A stretch of DNA of 64,000 bases, from assembly GCA_965214305.1 (NCBI GenBank), contig OZ243949.1:2046001-2110000 (forward strand). Reading direction: 5' to 3'. Position numbers and translations under genes: made by a program. Below, piece after piece: positions 1 through 8,762 of this stretch (position 1 is its first letter; every line of letters begins with the position of its first letter). Source of the stretch: Azophilus sp965214305. GTDB lineage: Bacteria; Pseudomonadota; Gammaproteobacteria; Pseudomonadales; Azotimanducaceae. Under the pieces are notes generated by a model that ran no database searches, was not told the origin of the DNA, and worked only from the letters and a program-made list of their open reading frames with translations.

Positions 1-393
1 AACGCCGCCATCCGCCAGCTTCGCGAGGCCGGCCCGGAGCGCATGGACGCGGGGGGCGCCGACCTTGAGGCGGCATTGCGCGAGGGCGACCGGGCGCGCG
101 CAAGGTACTACGAGCAGCGCTTGGCGCGCCTGCGCCGCCGCCACGGCGGATTCGAGAAGCTGGCCAAGGTGCTCGTTCCGGCCCTGCTGGAACGCGGCGG
201 GCGGCTGGCCTACAGCGAGCTTTTCGACCTCGTGGAAGAATTCGGCGAGCGAATTTTCACGTCGTCCGGCACCAATGCCACGCAGTTCATCCGGGATGCC
301 GAGCACAGCGGCTTCCTCGCGCCTGCGGACGACAAAGACGCTTATTCCATGCCCATTCCCTCGTTCGCCCGGCACCTGCTTGGCGACGGGTAG
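1..393 (+). pseudogene. C-terminal part of a P-loop ATPase, copy 1 (runs off the window)
   Basis: The frame is open from base 1 and ends at TAG 391-393. It encodes the C-terminal portion of a protein with two further copies in this window (8763-9440 and 37079-37674). Shared landmarks are an Arg/Lys-rich helix followed by motifs such as FIRDAEHSGFLAP and the ending SMPIPSFARHLLGDG. The copy at 37.6 kb still shows the N-terminal P-loop (GPPGVGKSAL), so the family is an AAA/STAND-like ATPase of unknown role. Here only the C-terminal domain, possibly helical with a winged-helix tail, can be seen. The 5' part lies outside the window, so whether this copy is intact cannot be judged. It is followed by a relic of the UXS gene start, as copy 2 is followed by the real UXS gene. 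Confidence 0.6.
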
Positions 394-477
394 GCGGGAA
401 GGTATTTGAGCCGGTGAACTGGCTGTTCGTTCGCCAAGACGGACCAACGCAATTCGGATGATTCGGCGAGCCGCTTA

Positions 478-504
478 ACCGGGCAGTAGTGATGGAATAC
501 AGAA
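478..504 (+). repeat. Relic of the UXS gene start, duplicated from 9718-9744
   Basis: These 27 bases match the leader and first codons of the UDP-glucuronate decarboxylase gene at 9718-9744 with one mismatch. The match stops at 504/505, where an IS-like end begins (GGGTGTGGGTCTCG). Together with the shared sequence just downstream of the ATPase stop codons (391-425 and 9438-9472), it shows that the ATPase-UXS junction existed twice and that this copy lost its UXS gene. The rest of 394-715 holds only this relic and IS ends. Confidence 0.7.
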
Positions 505-2120
505 GGGTGTGGGTCTCGAACTGAGCATTTCGGGGTGCTTGGGCCTGTAGATGCAGGGGTGCGGTATGGCAGAGATCGATTCGCCGGACCCATCGGTACC
601 ACTTTCCTGACAAAGTGTCGTATCACCGCAGAAAATTATTCGTAACTTATTGATTTTAATGTCATTATGTGATCTGCACCCATACAGAGGGTGTGTCCTC
701 GAAACTGATCATTTTTCAGCGGATTCTCATGTGGCGGCGCAGAGGCCCGACATTATCGGGGGCGGCGACATCGGGGGCGGCGACTTCGCTGCGGTAGGTG
801 TCCGATAGCACAGCCCATCCCGAGTCGAAGTGATCGCTCTGTAGCCGCGCGCGCAGGGTGAGAATCGCCTGCCCACCGTGCATGCTCCAGCGCATCCCCG
901 AGCGCTTGAGCCGTTGCGTGACCAGCGTCTTGCAAGTGGCCTCCACGACGCCGGAGCCGATGGGCAAGCCCTAGGCCTTCGCCTCGGCGTAGCCCATACG
1001 GTGTCGATGGTTGCGGAATTAGCCAAGCGCTTGCGCGATGCGTTCGTTGCCCGGATGCTGCAAGCGCAGATGGCGCAGTGCCCGGATGACCCGCCCCGGA
1101 ACCCACCGGTCTCGTGGCGCAGCCGATGCCGGCACTTCTCTAATTGCGCCGTCGCCTGCGCAGCGTCAGCCCCATAGGCCGCGTCGAAGGCGTCTTTGAG
1201 GTGCCCGGCCGCGTGGAAGAAGTCGATGAGCTCGACGCCCTCTGGAAGGACTTCGCCGAGGAACGTCCAGTTGTCCTTCGCCCCGTCGGCGATCTTGACG
1301 AGCTCAAGGTCGGGGCGCTTGCGCAAGACCGCCTCGACCTCGGCGGCCACCATCGTCTTCAGCGTCGCCTTCTTCTCCTCGGGCCTGCGCGCCATGCGCA
1401 GCGTCGCAAGCCGCTCGCCCTCGGCGTCATACAGCGACACCGATGCGCAGCTCGCCTCGCGGTACCCACCCCCCCCTCGTTGCCCTTCATCGGCGCCATC
1501 ACCGCGTCGAGCGACACCCCCATCGTGCATGCGGCGTCCGGGACATCCAGCGTCGCATCGCGCACCTGCGCCTCGAACTGTGGGCGCTCGTCCTCCCAAC
1601 GCGCCGACAGCGCCTTGGGCAATCGGTCCAGCAGGCTCTTCGAGGGCGCCATGTTGCCCAACGCCCCCCACTCCGCCTCGGCCTCGCGCGGCACCCGGTG
1701 CGCGCACAACATCGCGCCCTGGCGCGCCGCATGCGGCGTCCAGTACCCCTCGACGATGCCCACCCGACGCTTCAGCGCCGCCACCGCCCGCTCGCCCGCT
1801 CGTGCCCGATACAGGGTGCGCATCGCCGTCACCGGGCCCACCGCACAGAGACAGGTCTTCTCGCCCCGGTACACCCGGCGATGCGTGTGCCCGTCGATGA
1901 ACACATGGGGCAGGTCCACGTCGCTGGCGCTCCAGCGCCTCGCGCATCGCCGCGCATTCGGCGTGTGTGAACAGCGCGTGCAATGCCCGCTCGAACGACT
2001 CGAAGCCGAGCGCGCGCGAAGACCGGACTCGTGGCGCTTCAACAGTGCCTGGATGCGGATGTTCCCCCAGTTCATGAGCGATTCGGAAGGAACGAACGGT
2101 CTGGCTATGGCTGTACTCAT
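505..2120 (-). mobile_element. Degenerate ISKra4-type insertion sequence
   Basis: The left boundary is marked by two related ends in tandem, at 505-533 and 689-717 (GGGTGTG...TCTCGAACTGAGCATTT and GGGTGTGTCCTCGAAACTGATCATTT). This suggests nested or repeated insertion. No matching inverted end is visible beyond the transposase start at about 2120, where the sequence passes directly into the 3' end of the membrane-protein gene. The element therefore seems truncated on its right side. The transposase inside is a multi-frame pseudogene. Confidence 0.55.
716..2120 (-). pseudogene. ISKra4-family transposase, frameshifted and stop-interrupted
   Basis: Transposase signatures lie in several frames. 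The middle segment has LVKIADGAKDNW and ELIDFFHAAGHLKDAF. The C-terminal segment has PIGSGVVEATCKTLVTQR and SGMRWSMHGGQAILTLRA, typical of ISKra4 transposases. The frame changes inside an eight-base C/G tract at 1469-1476; a run of 6 or 9 would rejoin the frames. It changes again near 1110. Two in-frame stops lie in the C-terminal part, at about 1019 (TAA) and 971 (TAG), and the N-terminal portion is also split between frames. The copy cannot encode an active enzyme. It abuts and slightly overlaps the stop codon of the upstream membrane protein. Confidence 0.85.
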
Positions 2121-2878
2121 ACCGTGCGGCCGGTATGGAGAGCGTCGCAGGCTGCCAGAAGCTGTCGAGCGTAGGCGTCGGCCGCTGGCCGGACCCAGGC
2201 TGCGCGGATCTTGAACACGAAGAAGAAGGCATGCACGAAAATTAACATGAGGCTTACCCACAGCTCTGGAGCCAATGCGCGGAACTGAATGGAGGATTTT
2301 CCCGTCTCGAATTCGAACGCAACGAAGGCTACGACGACAAGCGCGATCACCTGCAGGCAGAACGCCCATGGCTTGAGGGCCCACACGTTTCGGCGAAATC
2401 CGTAGTTGATGTTCTCCGCAAACAGTAGCCCGAAGCGCTCCCGGTCCCTGGTCTGTGCCAGGAGCCACGCGTTTGCGCTTTCGTAACCGTCGTCAGCAGC
2501 CTCGGGGTCGGTTCGTTCTTCCTCGGGTGACGCCAGCGCCAGTCCGGGCACCGCACGTTGCAGGAAGTTTCGATAGCGGTTCTTCGTCGGCGCGTTGAGC
2601 CGCGTATCGAAATGGCGCAGCATGGCCACTGACGGCTTCCCGCCCCAGGACGCGTAGAGGGCCGGCTCCTGGACCTTTCCCCGATCGCGACCGACCTGCG
2701 TGAGGAGCGTCGCTCCGCCGCAGTAGAGAACGAGCCCGCCAATGGCACCCCAGAGGGTCCCGACCTCGGGGACCAGGAGAAGGAGCGATACGAACAGGGG
2801 GAGCGCGCACAGCAGTGCGGGTGCGAGCCGCGCCTTTCGGTCATAGGGATCGAACAGGGAGTTCAGCATGTCAATCAT
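2117..2878 (-). CDS. Four-helix membrane protein of an E1/E2/JAB operon
   Basis: This is a 253-residue protein with two hydrophobic helices near the N-terminus (about 18-60), a cytosolic middle (about 60-160) with charged helices, and two more hydrophobic helices near the C-terminus (about 168-190 and 205-225). I do not recognise a named family. The topology recalls membrane effectors such as the SLATT type, but no diagnostic motif was seen. It is the last gene of a leftward operon, 6 bp after the E2-E1-JAB gene, so a role as membrane-acting effector or anchor is inferred from context. The last codons overlap the start of an IS transposase, so the natural C-terminus may have been replaced by the insertion. 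Confidence 0.7.
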   Translation of the reverse strand: MIDMLNSLFDPYDRKARLAPALLCALPLFVSLLLLVPEVGTLWGAIGGLVLYCGGATLLTQVGRDRGKVQEPALYASWGGKPSVAMLRHFDTRLNAPTKNRYRNFLQRAVPGLALASPEEERTDPEAADDGYESANAWLLAQTRDRERFGLLFAENINYGFRRNVWALKPWAFCLQVIALVVVAFVAFEFETGKSSIQFRALAPELWVSLMLIFVHAFFFVFKIRAAWVRPAADAYARQLLAACDALHTGRTV

Positions 2879-2884
2879 GCGGCG

Positions 2885-5179
2885 CTACCCCTCGGCATCC
2901 GGCGACGTGCCGGCCGCCAGCGCATGGAACCCCTTGGGGGTCGTGATCAGGAAGATCGAAGGCGTCAGACGCGCCAGCGCGACCGCCTGTGCCGTGGCCC
3001 GATCCTTGGCCGACGGCCCGCCCGGAGAGAGGTGGCTGTGCCATGTCCCCGGGCAGTAGAGCGACCAGCCGACGGCGTCGGAATACTCCCGCACCCGCCG
3101 CTGCAATCCCTCGGTGCCAAGGACGAATTCGTCGCGTGCCCGGCGGCTGTCCGCTGGCGCCTCGATCACGTCGACGACATGCGCCACCCGCGAGACCTCC
3201 GACAGTCTTCCCATGATGACGCCACCGGTCTCGACACCGGGCCAGCGCGACACGTCGTCCTGCATTTTGGTAAGCGCCCGGGGGTGAACATGAACCTTCC
3301 AGGCTTCTCCGTTCCGCGTCGGAACCACGATCCGCGGGGATACTCGATGGGCGCGCCAGGTGAGACCAAGCCCATCCTCCGACAATCGGCCGAGCAGCAG
3401 CTCACCGTCTTCACCGGGCAATCCCTGTCGCTGCCGGACCAGGAGGTGCTCCGAAATTGCGGCCGCAAACAGCGAGAGCCGTCCGTCGGACATCGCCATC
3501 GTCAGCGAACCGCAACCCTGGCCGGTTTCCTGGCGGGAGACCGAGGCATCGCGGTCGAAGACGATCGATGCAAGCTCCGGCTGCTCTCCCAGGAGCGCGT
3601 AGAACTCCGCCATCAAGTCCGTCGTGGACGGATTCCGGTCCGGCCCCTCGACGGTGACGACCCCGACCCTGCCGCCGGCGAACAGCGACGTCTCGACAAC
3701 CCGCGCGGGCACGGCATCGCTCGCTGCGAAGGCTTCGCGAACGACGGGAGAGGCGGTTGCGTTCACGACCGCCCAGGACTTTCTCGACCAGGCGCCTTTC
3801 GCATGCTTTCCCGACACAAGCATGCGGACCGCATCTTCCGCGATGGGAGTGACCGTTTGGTCCAGCCCCTGCAGGGCCTGCGCGAGCATGCGTGCCTTGG
3901 CGTCGTTCCAGAAGATCTGCAGTTCGCCCGACGGCGGCACAAGCGCCTGGCGCGCCGCGTTGTGCGGCGCCATCGCGGACCTGTCGATGACCGTGCTGGG
4001 ACCCCCTCCCGCCCGGGCGAGATGGAGCGCGATCTTCGAACCCAGACTGCCTGCACCAACAAGCGTCCAGGAGGGGACTTTGGCCCCCGCGTCAAGTCCT
4101 GCCATGCGGGCGAGCAAGTCCCGGGAGATCGTGTTTCGGTGTCCGGCTGGATGAACTGGCGTGGCCTCCCCGTCGGCCAGCATGCGTGTCGGGGCGACTT
4201 CCATGAGGTAGGGACAGAGCTCGATCGGGCTCGCGCTTCCAATGACGGCAAAGGGCCTGCGGGCCAACAGGATCACCGCCATCGTGCAGCGACCCGAAGG
4301 CGGCGAGGCGGACACGCAAGTCCCGAGCCAGTTCAGCCCTGCATCGAGCTCCCTTCGGCAACCGTAGAGCACGGCGCGCTGCCTCAACCCGTCAACGTCC
4401 TGCACCGTCTCGGGGAGATAGGTGTCGTTGACGATCGGCGCTCCCGAAGGATGCTTGCCTGGCCACACCACCAGCGCCAGCGATCGGCCGCGCCACAAGG
4501 GCGGCTCCCCACCGACCCCTCCCTCGCCGAAGAGCCCGCCGACCGAGCGGCGACTGACCGGCGATCTCGCGCTTCCGATCTGTCCATGCACGACAGGCGA
4601 GCCGTCGATGCCGGACCACCTCAGATACTGCATCTCGAGAAAGCGGTGGCCGCCACGCCGGTCCACCAGGCCGCGCAAGAAGTCCGCATCGGCAACCACA
4701 ACGTGGTGGAACGAATCGCGGCGAACCGGCTCCCAGCCCTGGTCCGGGTCGATCAAGATTCCGAGAGCGGCCCGTTCGAGCCACACCGCGGTCTGGTTGA
4801 GGATGCCGGCCATCCCCTCGCTGTGAAGCAGTTCGGCAAGCTCCCCGTCGTAGATGCACGGCGCGGGGCGACCGTCCACCAGCCAGGACTGCACGTGCGG
4901 GAGGTTCCGGCTGAAATCCCCGCGCAACGACAGTTCCGGCGGGTCCAGAGGAAATCCGCCGGGAAATCCGAAACGCACCTCCTCGCGAAGCCTGACGCCC
5001 GACGGGCTCTCGCCGTGGCCCCGCCATTCGCTCGGCAGATTGACCGCGAACGTCGCCTCGACCGTGACGATACCGCTCGCCTCGTCGAGCTCCGCCGCAC
5101 CGACCGCGCGAACCGCCGGATGTTCGCAGATCAGGTCGAGGGCGCGCCGAACCGCATGCCCGACTTCGGCGCGGACCAT
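2885..5179 (-). CDS. E2-E1-JAB fusion (ubiquitin-conjugation-like enzyme)
   Basis: About 764 residues from ATG 5179, which follows the upstream stop by 8 bp; the frame extends further upstream but there it overlaps the preceding gene. Domains in order: an E2-like domain (about 1-145) with the motif PAPCIYDGEL carrying the predicted catalytic Cys; a ThiF/E1-like Rossmann domain in the middle with the nucleotide-binding motif VGAGSLGSKIALHLA and a later GQGCGSLTM segment that may hold the E1 thiolester Cys; a C-terminal JAB/MPN peptidase domain with ETGGVIMG and WHSHLSPGGPSAKD. The JAMM spacing is one residue shorter than the usual HxHx7SxxD. Such fusions belong to bacterial ubiquitin-like modification systems linked to phage defence. 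No ubiquitin-like modifier gene is seen in the operon. Confidence 0.85.
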   Translation of the reverse strand: MVRAEVGHAVRRALDLICEHPAVRAVGAAELDEASGIVTVEATFAVNLPSEWRGHGESPSGVRLREEVRFGFPGGFPLDPPELSLRGDFSRNLPHVQSWLVDGRPAPCIYDGELAELLHSEGMAGILNQTAVWLERAALGILIDPDQGWEPVRRDSFHHVVVADADFLRGLVDRRGGHRFLEMQYLRWSGIDGSPVVHGQIGSARSPVSRRSVGGLFGEGGVGGEPPLWRGRSLALVVWPGKHPSGAPIVNDTYLPETVQDVDGLRQRAVLYGCRRELDAGLNWLGTCVSASPPSGRCTMAVILLARRPFAVIGSASPIELCPYLMEVAPTRMLADGEATPVHPAGHRNTISRDLLARMAGLDAGAKVPSWTLVGAGSLGSKIALHLARAGGGPSTVIDRSAMAPHNAARQALVPPSGELQIFWNDAKARMLAQALQGLDQTVTPIAEDAVRMLVSGKHAKGAWSRKSWAVVNATASPVVREAFAASDAVPARVVETSLFAGGRVGVVTVEGPDRNPSTTDLMAEFYALLGEQPELASIVFDRDASVSRQETGQGCGSLTMAMSDGRLSLFAAAISEHLLVRQRQGLPGEDGELLLGRLSEDGLGLTWRAHRVSPRIVVPTRNGEAWKVHVHPRALTKMQDDVSRWPGVETGGVIMGRLSEVSRVAHVVDVIEAPADSRRARDEFVLGTEGLQRRVREYSDAVGWSLYCPGTWHSHLSPGGPSAKDRATAQAVALARLTPSIFLITTPKGFHALAAGTSPDAEG

Positions 5180-5187
5180 TCTCCGCG

Positions 5188-6348
5188 CTACCCGTGCGCG
5201 TGCGGCTGCCGGCCGATCGTTCCCGGTGCGAACACGGCGGGCGCCGTCATCAATGCGCCGGTCAGGCGCAGGCCATGGGCGCCGACCTCGAATTCCATGA
5301 TGTCCGGAGACTTCGCGGACGGGTGTTCGCCGACGCATTCAAAGCTGCCTGCCGCGTCGCTCGCGATCGCTTCGTACTCGCGCTTGGCCCGGATACAGGG
5401 CGGGTCATTATCGTCGTCCTCGATCGGATTGCTGCTGGCAACGATGGTCGCGCCGCTGCGGGCCTGCGAAAGCGCGTTGCGCGCATCTTCCGAGACCTCG
5501 GCGTCTTCGCGCATCTCGCTCCAGCTATCGTAGGACAGGCTATGCCAGGAGCAGTGGTGGGGCGATAGCAAAATGTCGTAGGACAACCAGTCCGCCTGCC
5601 GCCGATGCCGCTGCCAGAGATTCTCCCAGATCGCGACCTCGGCATCCCCTCCAGTGAGAATGCGGCACTTGTCGGCGACACCCGCACCAGAGAGCGAGAA
5701 GCGCAAGATGGTGCTCGAGTTGTTCTTCGAGAGCACCTCCTCGTCGTCGTCATCGTCCGTCGGCAACGGCGCGAGGAGAAGGGCGGTCATCGAATGGTCG
5801 TGTTGCCCGTTGATCCGCGAAAACTGGTGATCCACGCGGACAAGTATCCCTTGCAGGTCGTCCGTCTTGCCGTTCTCGTCCTCGCCAAGGATGAGGATGC
5901 GGTCACCGTCGCCCACGTTCCGGGGCGTGTCGCGAAAGACGCGCACGCGGCGGCGGGCCTCGGCATTGAACGCTCGCGCGTCGTCGCAGAGGACATGCCG
6001 GCGGGACGCGCGCCGGAACACCATGGGAGACGACCAGATCTCCCGGATCACGATCTTGTCCGCCGACTTCAACCATTCCTCGGGCGGTCCGAGATGGAAG
6101 TGCCTGCGCAGCCCCCGGCAGTGATCCTCGTCCGGGTGGCTGAGGAGCAGCGCGTCGACGTAGAGCCGTCCCGCGGCGTCCCGAACCAGCTTGTCGCGCA
6201 GCTTCGCGGCGACGTCGGGCGTATCGTCATCGGGATCGTCGGCGGCAGAGCGGATGTTCATGTCGATCAATATCCTGTTGCCCCCCTCGGTTTGGATGAG
6301 CGTCATGTCGCCGTTGCCGACCGGGAAGAACGAAAGCTGAGTAGTCAT
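5188..6348 (-). CDS. Metallo-beta-lactamase-fold protein (ComEC-like type)
   Basis: A 386-residue soluble protein. Its N-terminus (FFPVGNGDMTLIQ) and the metal motif LSHPDEDHCRGL (residues about 70-81; H-x-D-x-D-H) identify the metallo-beta-lactamase fold of the ComEC/hydrolase type. A later GGDAE and LSPHHCSWHS supply probable further metal ligands. An acidic run (DDDDDEE) sits in the middle. It is the first gene of the leftward operon with the E2-E1-JAB fusion and the four-helix protein. Metallo-beta-lactamase genes are known neighbours of E1/E2/JAB modules in bacteria. The substrate is unknown; nucleic acid, nucleotide or conjugate hydrolysis are all possible. Confidence 0.8.
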   Translation of the reverse strand: MTTQLSFFPVGNGDMTLIQTEGGNRILIDMNIRSAADDPDDDTPDVAAKLRDKLVRDAAGRLYVDALLLSHPDEDHCRGLRRHFHLGPPEEWLKSADKIVIREIWSSPMVFRRASRRHVLCDDARAFNAEARRRVRVFRDTPRNVGDGDRILILGEDENGKTDDLQGILVRVDHQFSRINGQHDHSMTALLLAPLPTDDDDDEEVLSKNNSSTILRFSLSGAGVADKCRILTGGDAEVAIWENLWQRHRRQADWLSYDILLSPHHCSWHSLSYDSWSEMREDAEVSEDARNALSQARSGATIVASSNPIEDDDNDPPCIRAKREYEAIASDAAGSFECVGEHPSAKSPDIMEFEVGAHGLRLTGALMTAPAVFAPGTIGRQPHAHG

Positions 6349-6425
6349 GGTCTCAATCTCCGAAACGGAACGTGGGGTTCGCTCGTCTACACGGGGATGC
6401 CCCGGTCGCAGTTCAACCCCTGCAA

Positions 6426-6459
6426 TTGACAGATATCATCTCTACCTATATTTTGTCAA
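6426..6459 (+). promoter_or_regulatory. Promoter and probable operator between the divergent MBL and HTH-ImmA genes
   Basis: TTGACA (6426-6431) and TATATT (6447-6452), 15 bp apart, form a strong candidate promoter for the rightward gene. The same stretch is an imperfect inverted repeat: TTGACA pairs with TGTCAA (6454-6459), and the inner ATAT blocks also match. A dyad covering the promoter is what an HTH_XRE repressor would bind, so autoregulation, and perhaps control of the leftward MBL operon (start at 6348), is inferred. Confidence 0.6.
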
Positions 6460-6480
6460 CCGCAACGAGAGAGGTTGAAA

Positions 6481-7569
6481 ATGACTGTAGGGCAACGCAT
6501 TAGAGTATCACGCCGCGCCTGCGGCTTGTCCCTCCGTGACCTGGAAGCTCGAATCGGCAACCGCGTGACGGCGCAGGCGATCAGCAAGTACGAACGCGAC
6601 GAGTCGATGCCCAGCTCGGGCGTGCTCATCGCGCTGGCCGACGCCCTCGAGGTCCCGATCAACTACCTCGCGAGCGACAGCAAGATTCGCCTCGAAGCCG
6701 TCGATTTCCGGAAGAAGCGGCTCACCAGCCGCCGCGAGGAGGCGCAGGTGGAAGCCAACGTCCTGCACCTCCTGGAACGGTATCTCACGATCGAGGAGAT
6801 CCTGGGGCTCCCCACCGTCGCGTGGGACATGCCGCGTGACGCCCCCTGGCCCGTGCTGCACGACCCGGCCGAAGCCGAGCCGGCCGCGCTCGGCATGCGC
6901 GCCCACTGGGGTCTCGGTCTCGATCCGATCCCGAATCTGGTCGATCTGCTGGAGGAACGCGGCATCAAGGTCCTCTCGATGAGCCTGCCCAACATCGACG
7001 GGCTCACGGCACGGGTGCGCCGCGAAGACCGGAGCCTTGCCTCGGTCGTCGTCGTCAACCGGGACGATTGGGGCGAACGCCAGCGCTTCACGCTCGCGCA
7101 TGAGCTCGGCCACATGGCCCTCGACCCGGCAGCGAAAGTCGACGAGGAGAAAGCAGCGCATCGTTTCGCGGGCGCGTTCCTGATGCCCGCCGAGACGCTG
7201 CGGGCGGAGATCGGCAAGCACCGCAAGTCCATCGGCTGGGGCGAGTTCTTCGATCTCAAGCGCATCTTCGGCGTGAGCGTCCAGGCGCTCACCTACCGCT
7301 GCAAGGACCTCGGGATCCTCGGTGCGTCGGCGTTTCGGACGCTGTTCAACGAATTCACCCGCCGCGGCTGGCGCAGCCCGCCATACAGGGAGCCCGGGGC
7401 GATGCCCGGCGAGCGCCCCTTGCGATTCGAGCGTCTGTGCTTTCGGGCCCTGTCCGAGGGAGCGATCTCGGAAGCGAAGGCTGCCGAACTGCTCGGCCAT
7501 TCCGTCCACGAGCTCAACCAGCGCATGGACGAACCGCCGAGCCTGGACGCGGAACTTGCCGGAGCGTGA
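6481..7569 (+). CDS. HTH (XRE)-ImmA/IrrE metallopeptidase
   Basis: The start ATG 6481 is preceded by GAGAGAGG at good spacing; the upstream in-frame TTG at 6475 is less likely. Residues 1-65 form an XRE/Cro helix-turn-helix (LSLRDLEARIG...ISKYERDESMPSSG). The middle holds the zinc peptidase motif FTLAHELGHMAL (HELGH) followed by EEKAAHRFAGAFLMPAE, the classic ImmA/IrrE (COG2856) signature. Family members cleave repressors or act as antitoxin-like regulators. The stop overlaps the GTG start of the PIN gene, so the two are translationally coupled. The gene diverges from the ubiquitin-like operon, an arrangement reminiscent of HTH plus ImmA-type protease regulators of CBASS defence operons. Control of that operon is inference. 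Confidence 0.9.
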   Translation: MTVGQRIRVSRRACGLSLRDLEARIGNRVTAQAISKYERDESMPSSGVLIALADALEVPINYLASDSKIRLEAVDFRKKRLTSRREEAQVEANVLHLLERYLTIEEILGLPTVAWDMPRDAPWPVLHDPAEAEPAALGMRAHWGLGLDPIPNLVDLLEERGIKVLSMSLPNIDGLTARVRREDRSLASVVVVNRDDWGERQRFTLAHELGHMALDPAAKVDEEKAAHRFAGAFLMPAETLRAEIGKHRKSIGWGEFFDLKRIFGVSVQALTYRCKDLGILGASAFRTLFNEFTRRGWRSPPYREPGAMPGERPLRFERLCFRALSEGAISEAKAAELLGHSVHELNQRMDEPPSLDAELAGA

Positions 7570-8084
7570 GTGCCGTGAAGGTTCTGGTGTCCGACACCTC
7601 GGTCCTGGTTGACCTCGAACGCGGGAGCCTAGTCGAACCGGTCTTCCGGCTCCCGTTCGAGTTCACCGTCCCGGACCTGCTCTACGAACGCGAGCTCAGG
7701 GAGCATGGCGGGCCGGACTTCATCAGGTTCGGGCTTCGTGTCGAGGAGCTGGATGGCGACGGGGTTTCGCTGGCACTCGGCTATCTCCGCAAGCGAAGAC
7801 CGCTGTCTGTTCCGGACAGCTTCGCCCTTGCTCTCGCCAAGACCAACGGGTGGATGCTGCTAACCGGAGATCGGGGATTGCGCGAACTGGCAGAGGAAGA
7901 GGACGTTCGATGTCACGGAGTCCTCTGGCTGCTCGACCGGATGTTCGAACACGGCGTTACCGACCAAGAGGATCTGTACGTCGGACTCGGCAAGATTGCC
8001 GCCCACCCGCGATGCCGGCTACCGAAGTCGGAGATCCGAAAGCGGCTCCTCGCCTTTTCCGTTCCTGATTGCCCTCGAATCTAA
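7566..8084 (+). CDS. PIN-domain protein, probable toxin partner of HTH-ImmA
   Basis: The GTG start at 7566 overlaps the previous stop (GTGA); a second GTG at 7575 is possible. The 172-residue protein begins with the beta strand KVLVSDTSVLVDLE, whose Asp is the first PIN acid. Further acids follow in DLLYEREL, PDSFALALA and LLTGDRGLRELAEE, the usual spacing for a PIN ribonuclease with four acidic metal ligands. A C-terminal tail (about 135-172) is rich in charged helices. XRE-ImmA plus PIN pairs have been predicted as toxin-antitoxin modules by gene-neighbourhood studies. Here it could equally be an effector of the adjacent defence-like operon. Confidence 0.75.
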   Translation: MSAVKVLVSDTSVLVDLERGSLVEPVFRLPFEFTVPDLLYERELREHGGPDFIRFGLRVEELDGDGVSLALGYLRKRRPLSVPDSFALALAKTNGWMLLTGDRGLRELAEEEDVRCHGVLWLLDRMFEHGVTDQEDLYVGLGKIAAHPRCRLPKSEIRKRLLAFSVPDCPRI

Positions 8085-8762
8085 GCGGCTGTTGGTGGCT
8101 GCGTAAAAGCGCGGATATTCGGCGAACAGCCTTCGTGAGCTGACTGTGCCGGGTCGGAGTAGACCCGCTCGGGGTCGTCCTTGCGCCTCTGTGGCGGGCG
8201 TGTCGTTGTTCCCCCCTGAACGGGTGGCGGTCAGAGGCCACCATCGCCCCACGTACCGGCGATGACGGCGCTCGTGTGTTGCGGTGAGATCGGAATCGGC
8301 GAGGAGGCCGACGCAGCCCCGGACTGCATTGACTTGCCGGTCACGTCCGAGGCTGCGCCCAGATCCGCACGTGCGTACGGGTCCGAGCGCAGTATTGCCC
8401 GATGATCGCGGATCGTCCAGCCCTGCTGGTAGGGGTGACAGCCAGGGCTCGTTTTTTGTCCGGCAGCGGTTGATGTGAGCGCGTTCAACGGGTCATTTGG
8501 GGGGGAGAGTTTCGATGTCTGGGTGTCCGTTCGGGCCGCATGGAGCTGCTTTCGACGGCATCGAGAGCATCTGCGCACCGGTCGGCGGCACTCGCTCCCG
8601 ACAAAAAAATGGTCCTGGGGTGACAGGTGGGGGTGACGCACCGTGGGGGTGACGTCGCTTACCCATCCCCGACCCCACAGACGGCCAGCGCAATTCGTGT
8701 GACCCGACGGGCAGCCGGTAGGCGCACGCGCCGGAGGGAGCTTCTGTGGCACAATGCCGGTC
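8085..8762 (+). other. Non-coding stretch with a terminator and GGGGTGAC repeats
   Basis: No convincing gene was found; the open frames have shadow-like composition. A hairpin followed by six T lies at 8418-8458. GGGGTGAC occurs four times: 8432-8439, 8617-8624, 8630-8637 and 8646-8653. The last three are 13 and 16 bp apart, just upstream of the ATPase relic, so they could be a regulator-binding array; their function is unknown. Confidence 0.45.
8418..8458 (+). terminator. Rho-independent terminator candidate
   Basis: AGCCCTG and CAGGGCT form a stem around a loop of about 17 nt, followed by CGTTTTTTG. It lies about 330 bp past the PIN gene and reads in the same direction. The long loop lowers certainty. 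Confidence 0.4.

Noticed and set aside
1144..2214. 356-codon plus-strand frame over the transposase
   Set aside because: Shadow of the ISKra4 transposase; all homology lies on the other strand.
2924..5533. 869-codon open frame on the plus strand
   Set aside because: It is antisense to the E2-E1-JAB gene, has the Arg/His/Pro/Ala-rich composition of a shadow frame, and no domain is visible.
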